Source: Candidatus Pelagibacter sp. TMED275
GTDB lineage: Bacteria > Pseudomonadota > Alphaproteobacteria > Pelagibacterales > Pelagibacteraceae
Direction of reading: 5' to 3'
Assembly (NCBI GenBank): GCA_002169255.1
Contig: NHLU01000026.1
Coordinates: forward strand, 8,570-19,405
DNA: 10,836 nucleotides
The translations under genes were made by a program, and so were the position numbers. The number at the start of each line of letters is the position of its first letter. Positions within the stretch are counted from its first letter, which is position 1. The notes beneath the pieces were generated by a model. That model saw only the letters and a program-made list of their open reading frames with translations, was not told where the DNA came from and did not search any database. Positions 4,681 to 10,372 of this stretch are shown piece by piece.

Positions 4681-5016
4681 TTAATTATTGACTGGTGCGT
4701 TTGCACGCCATTGATAACAAGACCAATATCTTGCTGTTGTCTTGTCTTTTGCTGTATCGCAATTGTGCCTTGCACGGAATGATTTTCTTCTCGCAGGATC
4801 ATCACGCTTAATTGATAAACCTGTTGTATCACCGAAAGATACTTTCTTAACTTTATCACCATCTTTGACATAAACATAAAACTTCTTAGAACCGCCACGA
4901 ATCGGGTCATTGAGTTTAACCTTCTTACCTTGATATTCTGCTTCAGTAATTTCTAAGTCTTTATATTGCTGTTCGCAAATACAATCTATATCTTCAACTT
5001 GTTTAAATGTTTTCAT
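4681..5016 (-). CDS. Basic phage protein with RRKSFRARHNC motif (function unknown)
   Basis: 111-aa basic protein. An N-terminal region with cysteines (DIDCICEQQYKDLEI) is followed by a beta-rich core (KKVKLNDPIRGGSKKFYVYV, KKVSFGDTTGLSIKRDDPA) and a conserved-looking C-terminus: RRKSFRARHNCD, then TARYWSCYQW. The 'K-x-P-x-R-G-x-x-K-K-[FY]-x-V-Y-V ... V-x-F-G-D ... I-K-R-D-D-P-x-R-R-K-S-F-R-A-R-H-x-C ... A-R-Y-W-S-C' pattern recurs in large tailed phages, sometimes fused to virion or prohead proteins. That is my recollection; no function is established. The paired cysteines and histidine could bind metal. ATGA overlap with the upstream membrane-protein gene. Confidence 0.7.
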   Translation of the reverse strand: MKTFKQVEDIDCICEQQYKDLEITEAEYQGKKVKLNDPIRGGSKKFYVYVKDGDKVKKVSFGDTTGLSIKRDDPARRKSFRARHNCDTAKDKTTARYWSCYQWRANAPVNN

Positions 5017-5312
5017 TTTTGACGTTTTTCTTCCATCTTTGTTTCATATTTTGTTTTAAAGTAGTCGTGTGTAACATATGAAGCAGTTACAAAGCCTGCC
5101 GCGAATACTAACAAATAAATTACAGTAGTTTTAAAATTATTTTTGAAACCACCTTTACCATGATTCTTTTTATATGCTCTCCACATCCACCAAAAACCTG
5201 CAATAGTTAAAATAACACTAACTGCAATTACCCATGGATTATTAGCAATCGCGGCGCCACTAGCACCAAATATTAAAAACAATAAACCATTTATATAACA
5301 CGCCGGACACAT
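5013..5312 (-). CDS. Membrane protein with N-terminal CPAC motif
   Basis: 99-aa protein with three hydrophobic segments: about 7-26 (INGLLFLIFGASGAAIAN), 27-46 (WVIAVSVILTIAGFWWMWRA) and 62-82 (TTVIYLLVFAAGFVTASYV). A basic loop (KKNHGKGGFKNNFK) lies between the second and third, and a charged C-terminus (KTKYETKMEEKRQK) ends it. The N-terminus MCPACY carries a CxxC that could bind metal or be redox-active. No family recognised. Overlaps: TAATG with the QueD-like gene upstream and ATGA with the 111-aa gene downstream. It could act in lysis, superinfection exclusion or envelope stress, none of which the sequence decides. Confidence 0.65.
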   Translation of the reverse strand: MCPACYINGLLFLIFGASGAAIANNPWVIAVSVILTIAGFWWMWRAYKKNHGKGGFKNNFKTTVIYLLVFAAGFVTASYVTHDYFKTKYETKMEEKRQK

Positions 5313-5749
5313 TAGTTTACCCTCTTTTCTGCTTGATTCATTTCTTCAAAAGTCTTGTAATCAGTTTTTACACTATCACTTTTTGGATAGTATATTTCAC
5401 AGCCATTTTCACCATCTTCTGATACTTCAATTCTAACATCACGTTTTGAATATTTAATTTTAATTTCTGCATACAAATCATCTGCCATCATTTCACATGA
5501 TCTGTAATCAAGTTGTATTGTTCCTTTTTCATAAAGACTTTCTAACCAACGTTTGAATTGAATAAATTCAATGTCTCTATCATCATGAAATACTTCAATT
5601 GCTACTTTGAAATGAAATATATGCCTATGAGGATATCCTAAAAATGATACGTCATCATCTCCGCCTGTTGCCAAACTTGGATCATCCAGCGCCGCAGGAT
5701 ATTTATGTATACCTTCTTTTCTAAAAGTTACCCATATCAACTTTTTCAT
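5312..5749 (-). CDS. QueD/PTPS-like T-fold protein, catalytic Cys absent
   Basis: 145-aa protein that follows the 6-carboxytetrahydropterin synthase (QueD)/6-pyruvoyl-tetrahydropterin synthase layout. EGIHKYP (His15) matches the first zinc ligand of QueD (AAHRLP). HRHIFHFKVAIEV (His41, His43) matches the LHGHSF zinc-ligand pair and following strand. DDRDIEFIQFKRWLESL matches the 'DF-x-x-L' strand-helix. SCEMMADDLYAEI matches 'PTSE-x-LA-x-x-I', and RIEVSEDGENGCEIY (Glu111) matches the 'V-x-E-x-x-x-x-G-C-x-Y' catalytic glutamate strand. However, the catalytic Cys that precedes HGH is absent (the sequence is SFLGYPHRH), and the Asp-His pair is reduced to LDY with a deletion after it. It may therefore be a diverged T-fold enzyme or ligand binder. 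Active QueD makes a 7-deazaguanine precursor. A DpdA-like gene lies upstream. Confidence 0.6.
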   Translation of the reverse strand: MKKLIWVTFRKEGIHKYPAALDDPSLATGGDDDVSFLGYPHRHIFHFKVAIEVFHDDRDIEFIQFKRWLESLYEKGTIQLDYRSCEMMADDLYAEIKIKYSKRDVRIEVSEDGENGCEIYYPKSDSVKTDYKTFEEMNQAEKRVN

Positions 5750-5838
5750 AATACTGATACCTTTACTGCTACGTAAATCAATACACCAAGTATAGAAAAG
5801 TTAATTAACATATTAATATAATTTGGATTTGGATTCAT
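5746..5838 (-). CDS. 30-aa single-helix membrane peptide
   Basis: A short ORF with a polar start (MNPNPNYINM) and one hydrophobic helix (LINFSILGVLIYVAVKVSVL). It is supported by a strong ribosome binding site AGGAGAAAATAAATG and by an ATGA overlap with the QueD-like gene, so it is probably translated and coupled. Function unknown; with the neighbouring CPAC and 57-aa proteins it belongs to a set of small membrane proteins in this operon. Confidence 0.6.
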   Translation of the reverse strand: MNPNPNYINMLINFSILGVLIYVAVKVSVL

Positions 5839-5862
5839 TTATTTTCTCCTATATAATATTTG

Positions 5863-6087
5863 TTAGTCAAAATCTGATCTAACAATGTGTTTCCTTAATG
5901 CTCTGACTAACTCTTCAATTTTATCAATTACAGAAATTAGACTCTTATCTGTAATGTAAGATTGTCTCGAACGTAATTTGTCATATTCTTTTAATGGTAT
6001 AGTTACTGTGCCACCTTCATTTTCATAAGACATATCCTCACCATGTTCTTTATGATCATCATACATTCTTTTTTCTTCGTCTGTCAT
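5863..6087 (-). CDS. Hypothetical 74-aa protein
   Basis: A charged protein starting MTDEEKRMYDDHKEHGEDMS, then a strand-like TVTIPLKEYDKLR and a helical end (SLISVIDKIEELVRALRKHI). The 'V-x-I-P-x-x-E-Y-x-x-L' segment followed by a coiled helix resembles small phage or antitoxin-like proteins with an oligomerising helix, but no family is certain. The ribosome binding site GGAGGTGT is very close to the ATG, and the start overlaps the upstream TGA (ATGA). A 24-base gap separates it from the 30-aa peptide. Confidence 0.6.
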   Translation of the reverse strand: MTDEEKRMYDDHKEHGEDMSYENEGGTVTIPLKEYDKLRSRQSYITDKSLISVIDKIEELVRALRKHIVRSDFD

Positions 6088-6254
6088 ACACCTCCGTTTT
6101 TTAGTTTATCTTTCATTATTAGTTTTTCTTTTTTTAAGTTAACTAATTCTTCTTTGGTCTTCCAGTCTCTAGCATGTTGTCTTGTGTTTTCAGCTACTTG
6201 CACCTTTTTCTTTAGGTCTTTGTGCTGTTGCTTTATGTCTTTCATTGTTACCAT
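6084..6254 (-). CDS. DUF465 (YdcH)-like 56-aa coiled protein
   Basis: Starts MVTMKDIKQQHKDLKKKVQ and continues as one long charged helix or hairpin, ending with EELVNLKKEKLIMKDKLKNG. The 'H-x-x-L-x-x-x-[VI] ... L-K-K-[EQ]-K-L-x-[LM]-K-D-x-[LI]' pattern matches the DUF465/YdcH family of small proteobacterial proteins with unknown role. The start at 6254 is preferred over 6245 because AGGAGG stands four bases ahead of it. It overlaps the neighbours at both ends (7 bases upstream, ATGA downstream). Its presence in a phage suggests acquisition from a proteobacterial host. Confidence 0.6.
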   Translation of the reverse strand: MVTMKDIKQQHKDLKKKVQVAENTRQHARDWKTKEELVNLKKEKLIMKDKLKNGGV

Positions 6255-6424
6255 TTTTCCTCCTTGCCTCTCAAAACATCGAGAACTTTACGTGATCCAA
6301 TTTTTTCTAATTTCTTGTTCACTTTTTCAATCTCTTTGTTTATCAAAGCCTGCGTTTTTATTAATCCTAGTTTTTGCCCTAGTAATGACATTTCTTCTGA
6401 ATGTATTTCTATATTGCTTTTCAT
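6248..6424 (-). CDS. Hypothetical 58-aa coiled protein
   Basis: A small helical protein (MKSNIEIHSEEMSLLGQKLG, then a charged coiled stretch INKEIEKVNKKLEKIG and a basic end SRKVLDVLRGKEEKW). Heptad-like spacing of leucine and isoleucine suggests a coiled coil, so it may oligomerise or pair with the neighbouring coiled protein at 6084-6254, whose ribosome binding site lies in this gene's last codons. ATGA overlap with the upstream gene. No family is recognised. Confidence 0.6.
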   Translation of the reverse strand: MKSNIEIHSEEMSLLGQKLGLIKTQALINKEIEKVNKKLEKIGSRKVLDVLRGKEEKW

Positions 6425-6678
6425 GTTTTTAATATTACCGGATATGATTTCGCTTTTTTAATTTTTGATTTTGTTGTTTTCTTTTTTAATAAATCTTTTG
6501 CTTTAGGAACTAATTTGTTTAATCTAAAAGACAGCATTTTTCTTGATCCATTGGATGTAACAACAATTGGTTGTCCGTTTTCATCTTTTTTAATATCTGT
6601 AATTTTAGTTGCAACATTTCTAAAACGTCCAACTTCTATTGTGTCACCAACATTTACTTTTAGTGTCAATGATCTCAT
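6421..6678 (-). CDS. Hypothetical 85-aa protein, small barrel plus lysine-rich tail
   Basis: N-terminal two thirds look like a small beta barrel: LTLKVNVGDTIEVGRFRN, TKITDIKKDENGQPIVVTSN and KMLSFRLNKLVP. The last third is a lysine-rich tail (KDLLKKKTTKSKIKKAK). The G-D-x-I-x-V ... T-x-I-x-D-I pattern is SH3/KOW-like, similar in layout to the 95-aa protein at 2605-2892 but not obviously homologous. Together with the basic tail it suggests nucleic-acid binding (inference). ATGA overlaps at both ends tie it to the operon. Confidence 0.6.
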   Translation of the reverse strand: MRSLTLKVNVGDTIEVGRFRNVATKITDIKKDENGQPIVVTSNGSRKMLSFRLNKLVPKAKDLLKKKTTKSKIKKAKSYPVILKT

Positions 6679-7199
6679 ACTGGCTTGTCCTTTTTGTAAT
6701 CATCCCATCCTGTAAAATTGTTTGGTGTTTTGATTGTTTCTGTAGTGGTTGACCATACACCTGAATTTGTTGCTTCAAAATCTTCATCATCTAATTTTAT
6801 ATTAATCGTGCCTTTTATCTTATCAATGTTAGGAACAACAATTGCATAAGTTAAACTGAATTTAGCATTTGAAAGGAAACTTTTAAGTTCTTGTGGTACT
6901 GTTACAGGATCAACGTCAACAGTTACATGGAATTTTGCATTTAAACATTCTTTAATTAAATGTATCATTGGCGCTGTCCATTTCTCTTTCCAATTTTTAA
7001 AAGAATGATTTGCACCAAAATAAATTTGTTCAATATCGCCGTGTTTTAAGGCTTTGTTGATAAAGTGTACTGGTTCTTCTTTTGGAACACCAACCACAAA
7101 ATATGTCAACATACCATGACATGGTGTTCTTTCTACTTCTATACCAACAAAGTCTGTAACGTTCTCTTTGATCTCTTTATTATCGTATTCTCGCTTCAT
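6675..7199 (-). CDS. Conserved-type marine phage hypothetical protein (174 aa)
   Basis: First gene of the leftward operon. Features: FVGIEVERTPCHGMLTYFVV, an 'IEQIYFGANHSF' segment, a helix with tryptophans (NWKEKWTAPMIHLIKECL), FHVTVDVDPVTVP, a beta-rich end (KIKGTINIKLDDEDFEATNS, then GVW) and the C-terminus NNFTGWDDYKKD. The G-[IV]-E-V-E ... F-x-V-G ... I-[YF]-x-G-A-N-x-S-F ... [IL]-K-[ILV]-D-D-x-D-F-x-x-T-N-x-G-V-W signature resembles a protein I recall from T4-like cyanophages, of unknown function; no enzymatic motif is evident. Start at 7199 is preferred: the ATG at 7217 would add MCYYCY but lies inside the promoter. With +1 predicted at this ATG, initiation would be leaderless. Confidence 0.7.
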   Translation of the reverse strand: MKREYDNKEIKENVTDFVGIEVERTPCHGMLTYFVVGVPKEEPVHFINKALKHGDIEQIYFGANHSFKNWKEKWTAPMIHLIKECLNAKFHVTVDVDPVTVPQELKSFLSNAKFSLTYAIVVPNIDKIKGTINIKLDDEDFEATNSGVWSTTTETIKTPNNFTGWDDYKKDKPV

Positions 7200-7205
7200 A
7201 TAACA

Positions 7206-7233
7206 ATAATAACACACATACAGATTTTGTCAA
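7206..7233 (-). promoter_or_regulatory. Sigma70-type promoter of the leftward operon, +1 on the ATG at 7199
   Basis: On the minus strand: TTGACA (7233-7228), 16-base spacer, TATTAT (7211-7206) preceded by TGT (an extended -10). Six bases (TGTTAT) then lead directly to the ATG at 7199. The layout is the same as at 1577-1612. It lies between the MazG stop and the 174-aa gene. Confidence 0.7.
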
Positions 7234-7234
7234 T

Positions 7235-7639
7235 CTATATGTCGCCTTCTTTTCGATTTTCGCTTTTGGCCACTTCGAATTCACCGTCTGGGTATCTGGC
7301 CAATAGTTTTTCTTTATTCATATTGATAACTTCGTTTGGATCAATGCCTAATGCCATACAACCTTGCGTCCAATACCACATCACATCTCCTAGTTCTTTA
7401 ATCATGTGTGTTTTAGTATCATCTGTCATAGGTTTTCCTTGAAATACTAGTTTTTTAACAATTTCTGTAAATTCTCCGGATTCTGCTGATAGGCCAAGTG
7501 CCGCAGTTAATAACCTTGGAATATCTCCATTTCCTAAATCATCTAATCTTTGCCTAAATGCTGTTGAATCTTTTGATTCATTACTAGTAACTTTATCCAC
7601 AAACTGTGAATATTCTTTTAAATCAATCTCTGACATCAT
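7235..7639 (-). CDS. MazG-like nucleotide pyrophosphohydrolase
   Basis: All-alpha NTP pyrophosphatase: hydrolyses (d)NTPs to the monophosphate plus pyrophosphate; in marine phages a MazG homologue is a frequent auxiliary gene thought to adjust host nucleotide pools. The 134-aa protein is a single-domain MazG. The metal-binding motif ExxE is Glu53/Glu56 (AESGEFTE), and the second motif ExxD is Glu82/Asp85 (KELGDVMWYW), with 25 residues between. The preceding helix (RLLTAALGLSAESGE) is typical. The start at 7639 overlaps the end of the 77-aa gene; ATG 7636 is an alternative (MM). Substrate preference cannot be read. It is the last gene before the promoter of the next operon. Confidence 0.88.
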   Translation of the reverse strand: MMSEIDLKEYSQFVDKVTSNESKDSTAFRQRLDDLGNGDIPRLLTAALGLSAESGEFTEIVKKLVFQGKPMTDDTKTHMIKELGDVMWYWTQGCMALGIDPNEVINMNKEKLLARYPDGEFEVAKSENRKEGDI

Positions 7640-7856
7640 CTTTCTCCATTTGCTCTTCTACTTTGTCCACAAGTTCTTTTACATCTTGTTGCCATAAAAT
7701 TCTATCCTGTGGTATTGCTTTAATTAATTCTTTAATTGTTTTTTTTAATTTATTGTATTTGTATTTCATATTGGCCGCATCATTCTTATACTCGTTAGCC
7801 ATGTATTCTGCTGTCCATCTAGCACCTTGATCTGGTGGATAGTTATCGTTCATCAT
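7623..7856 (-). CDS. Hypothetical 77-aa protein between DpdA-like gene and MazG
   Basis: N-terminus MMNDNYPPDQGARWTAEYMA, then a long charged helix (KNDAANMKYKYNKLKKTIKE) and a second helix (VKELVDKVEEQMEKDD). It is probably a helical dimer-forming protein; no family recognised. The ATG at 7856 overlaps the TGA of the 508-aa gene (ATGA), and its tail overlaps MazG by 17 bases, so it is co-expressed with both. ATG 7853 is an alternative start. Confidence 0.6.
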   Translation of the reverse strand: MMNDNYPPDQGARWTAEYMANEYKNDAANMKYKYNKLKKTIKELIKAIPQDRILWQQDVKELVDKVEEQMEKDDVRD

Positions 7857-9379
7857 ACAGTCTCTAACACCTTCTCTAGTTGTTCTAGTTTTTCATCATT
7901 AGGATCACCTAGTTCTTCATCGCCCATTGAACTTTGTGTATCAACATCAAATAAATTACTGAAGTTGTTACCAGATTGTCCTGTCCAACGCACACCTCTA
8001 ATATCATGTAAGAATGCTTGGTTATCTTCTAGCATCTGCATAGGCTTTTCTGATTTAAAAAAGTCTTCAACAAATGAATTAAAGTAAAGAACATTTCTAG
8101 GACACCAATCACTAAATTCAACTGACGTTTCCTTTTGTTTTGCTTTTCTCCAGTGTCTGTAATCTGGCTTATGTATAGATGATTCTATATCAGTAATTTG
8201 ATTAGCTTTTTGCACAATCTTAATATGTTGATTAACATTATGACCCATCATTAATGCATAAGCAAATGAATCCCAAGATGTTTTTCCTTCTTTGCCTACC
8301 TTGTTTAAATCACCAGGCCCATACCAACAAATATCACCAATAGTAAGCCTTCTGCCAATCTCCGACTCCCATGGAAACGGTATAGTAGAAAGTTTTAATG
8401 CTTTACTATCAGTTGCTTTGTCCATAATATATGACCATCGCTTGTTAGTATGAACCGGCGAAGTATAAACCAAACCATGTGCTGTTGCCACAAATGCACT
8501 AGCACTATCATAGGATACTGTGAGGTTTGGATTTACATGCTCTCTCAATTGTCTTTGGATCGATGTTAAGAAACAAGCCCAATCTAATTTACTTGTACCA
8601 AGAAAGTGTATCCAATCTCTGTTGTCAAGTAATTTAGAATCACGCAATATGATTAGGCGTCGGAGGGCCATTGTCATATCGCACATATTGTTTCCACCAA
8701 ATGCCCAACCTTCAAATGGAAAATGCTTAACAGCATCATACCATACATCACCAGTTGGGATATCGAATCCTTGGAGCACGTTTAAAAACTTGGTTTGTCC
8801 AAGTCTATTCTTTAAAAAATATTCATTGTTATGCACTGTTCCTGCAATACAATCACCATATGATTTCAATCCTGTCTTTGGACTATGTGTGGCATCACTG
8901 GCCCAACTAGGAATATCTAACACCATTGACCAATCTGCTGTAAGTTCTAACCAATGTAGAATCTTATCACGCATTGTGTTTGCAGATTTACCTTTGAAGT
9001 TTTGCCAATCAAACTTTAGTACACCTTTACCAATTTGATATCCACCACTGTCACCTACAACTATTGTTTCTTTTTTATCTCTTGTGTGAAACATTGATTC
9101 TTGAACCATTGATTTCTCAACATCAAGATGGGCGTGTCCTGCCGAATACAAACCATATTTGTAATTGAAGTAACCTTTTTCTTTATTAAAATAATTTAAG
9201 CCTTCAATACCATTTTCAAATCCTTTTGGAATTCTATCATTTGGTACAAATTGTTTGTCAGTGCCTATAGTTTGTTGTTGCTTACTAACGTAAGTCTGAT
9301 AAAAACCACTAACCGCTGGTAAAAATACCGCATAGTCTTTGTGGCTGGCTGTTAGATCTTCTCCGTATGGTTTTGTCAC
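7853..9379 (-). CDS. TGT-like / DpdA-type transglycosylase, candidate DNA 7-deazaguanine inserter
   Basis: 508-aa protein of the tRNA-guanine transglycosylase superfamily, enzymes that swap guanine for a 7-deazaguanine base. Catalytic landmarks of Z. mobilis TGT appear at nearly the same positions: VGDSGGYQ with Asp110 (TGT Asp102), LDIP with Asp155 (Asp156), LQGF with Gln203 (Gln203), FGGNN with Gly228-Gly229 (Gly229-230), and SYDSASAF with Asp291 (nucleophile Asp280). The canonical CxCxxC zinc site is not visible. The protein is longer than TGT (about 370-390 aa), with an extra C-terminal part ending in an acidic helix. Stand-alone TGT paralogues in phages are typically DpdA, which modifies DNA, so that is my preferred role; tRNA modification is the alternative. 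The start is GTG at 9379 (TAGTG overlap with the clamp stop), with AGGAG six bases before it. Confidence 0.8.
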   Translation of the reverse strand: MTKPYGEDLTASHKDYAVFLPAVSGFYQTYVSKQQQTIGTDKQFVPNDRIPKGFENGIEGLNYFNKEKGYFNYKYGLYSAGHAHLDVEKSMVQESMFHTRDKKETIVVGDSGGYQIGKGVLKFDWQNFKGKSANTMRDKILHWLELTADWSMVLDIPSWASDATHSPKTGLKSYGDCIAGTVHNNEYFLKNRLGQTKFLNVLQGFDIPTGDVWYDAVKHFPFEGWAFGGNNMCDMTMALRRLIILRDSKLLDNRDWIHFLGTSKLDWACFLTSIQRQLREHVNPNLTVSYDSASAFVATAHGLVYTSPVHTNKRWSYIMDKATDSKALKLSTIPFPWESEIGRRLTIGDICWYGPGDLNKVGKEGKTSWDSFAYALMMGHNVNQHIKIVQKANQITDIESSIHKPDYRHWRKAKQKETSVEFSDWCPRNVLYFNSFVEDFFKSEKPMQMLEDNQAFLHDIRGVRWTGQSGNNFSNLFDVDTQSSMGDEELGDPNDEKLEQLEKVLETV

Positions 9380-10122
9380 TATTGGCTCCTAGCAGGAAGT
9401 ATATATTCATATTTGCCAATGCCAGAATCAATTGCAATTTGCATTGCTCCTTGATCACTAAATGACATTGTCGCTTGTGAAGTATCACTTAATTTAAGAA
9501 TACCTAATACTTGTGCTAACGGCCAAGCCCAACCTTTTGTAAGTTTGCCTTGCACATTTTGAGCAAATGGCATTTCAGTTCTATCATTAGCACCATCACC
9601 AATATAAAACTTTAATGTATCACCATCTGTCTTTGCAACAAATGTTGGCTCAAAGCCACCCATGATACTATTAAAATATGCCAAGTCTTTTAAATTTTGT
9701 GCTGTAGGTTGTACTGTAATATCCCATTCAACACCTTTAAATTTAATTGTTTTTAATTGTTCTTCAATTAAAGAACTAACCATAAATCTATAGCTCGAAC
9801 TATAACCACTTGGAGTAGTAAACTTTAATTCTTCTGCAACATCTTTACCATCTCTAGTTGATGTAACAACTTCAATGTTTGCTCCATCTTTACCATAACC
9901 TTCATAGTCTAAATAACCTTTCAATACAGAAAGTCTACCCATTCCAATTAAGCCAGGAACTTCTTCTAACTTGTTGTTCAATTTGCCTTTTAGAACAACT
10001 GTTCTTTCTTCATCCATTGCTTCAACCATAGTGCCACCATCTGTGTTTTCAAGTTTTACTGCTTGAATGAACCCCAATGAATGTGTATGTTTTACAATGT
10101 CTAATAATACATCTCTTAACAT
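9379..10122 (-). CDS. 45: Sliding clamp, gp45-like
   Basis: DNA polymerase processivity clamp: a ring encircling DNA that tethers polymerase and, in T4-type phages, activates late transcription. The 247-aa protein (T4 gp45 is 228) has two repeated halves with alternating strands. Clamp-like features are the segment EVPGLIGMGRLSVLKGYLDY (about 54-73, like the LNGFLGILSLV region of gp45), a second half beginning near QNLKDLAYFNSI, and the C-terminal strand GKYEYILPAR. Assignment is by pattern and fold-level resemblance, so homology should be confirmed. The ribosome binding site GGAGGCG lies ahead of the ATG. It is transcribed from its own promoter at 10159-10187 and is followed directly by the TGT-like gene. 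The late-promoter motifs at 364 and 1562 fit a phage that uses this clamp for late transcription. Confidence 0.75.
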   Translation of the reverse strand: MLRDVLLDIVKHTHSLGFIQAVKLENTDGGTMVEAMDEERTVVLKGKLNNKLEEVPGLIGMGRLSVLKGYLDYEGYGKDGANIEVVTSTRDGKDVAEELKFTTPSGYSSSYRFMVSSLIEEQLKTIKFKGVEWDITVQPTAQNLKDLAYFNSIMGGFEPTFVAKTDGDTLKFYIGDGANDRTEMPFAQNVQGKLTKGWAWPLAQVLGILKLSDTSQATMSFSDQGAMQIAIDSGIGKYEYILPARSQ

Positions 10123-10158
10123 AATATTTTCGCCTCCGACGTTTGTTTTATTTCTACT

Positions 10159-10187
10159 ATATTAGCATTACTGCTTGTCATTGTCAA
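10159..10187 (-). promoter_or_regulatory. Sigma70-type promoter for the sliding clamp
   Basis: TTGACA (10187-10182), 17-base spacer, TAATAT (10164-10159) on the minus strand. The -35 box lies inside the last codons of the DUF4170-like gene. Predicted initiation near 10152 leaves a leader of about 30 bases with the GGAGG ribosome binding site. Confidence 0.6.
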
Positions 10188-10371
10188 TATCTTTTTTAGA
10201 CTTTATCCACGCCCTATGATGGTGAAAATCAATTGACTGCATTGCCACTGATTTCCATATAGTATTGGCCTCTTCTTTAGTTTCAAAAGGTCCGTGAATT
10301 TTTCTTGTTTTTAAATTCATAGTTGTATAGTCACTCGGATCTGTATGCATTCCTTCTACTACGTAATACAT
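10168..10371 (-). CDS. DUF4170-like small protein
   Basis: 67-aa protein starting MYYVVEGMHTDPSDYTTM, then IHGPFETKEEANTIWKSVAM and FHHHRAWIK. The order 'Y-x-V-V-x-G ... T-D ... G-P-F-x-[ST]-x-x-E-A-x-x-x-W ... [AV]-x-x-x-H-x-R-[AY]-x-I' matches the DUF4170 family that I know mainly from alphaproteobacteria; its function is unknown. If right, the gene is a likely acquisition from an alphaproteobacterial host. It sits two bases after the epimerase stop and carries the clamp promoter in its 3' end. Three consecutive histidines and a charged C-terminal tail (KSKKDIDNDK) are notable. Confidence 0.6.
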   Translation of the reverse strand: MYYVVEGMHTDPSDYTTMNLKTRKIHGPFETKEEANTIWKSVAMQSIDFHHHRAWIKSKKDIDNDKQ

Positions 10372-10372
10372 A

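Noticed and set aside
4674..4910. 78-aa leftward ORF overlapping the 111-aa gene
   Set aside because: Out-of-frame shadow of the conserved-looking RRKSFRARHNC protein.
6043..6715. Phe/Ser/Cys-rich rightward ORFs, some looking membrane-like
   Set aside because: Reverse strand of lysine/glutamate-rich coiled proteins, which produces false hydrophobic ORFs. The leftward genes have ribosome binding sites and ATGA overlaps.
7200..7217. ATG at 7217 adding MCYYCY (a CxxC) to the 174-aa protein
   Set aside because: The codons lie inside the spacer and -10 box of the promoter, with no ribosome binding site. The CxxC is therefore probably not real.
7065..7442. 125-aa rightward ORF across the promoter at 7206-7233
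   Set aside because: Antisense to MazG and the 174-aa gene, both well supported.
8520..9038. 172-aa rightward ORF inside the TGT-like gene
   Set aside because: Antisense shadow: the opposite frame carries all the TGT motifs, and this ORF has no ribosome binding site or recognisable domain.
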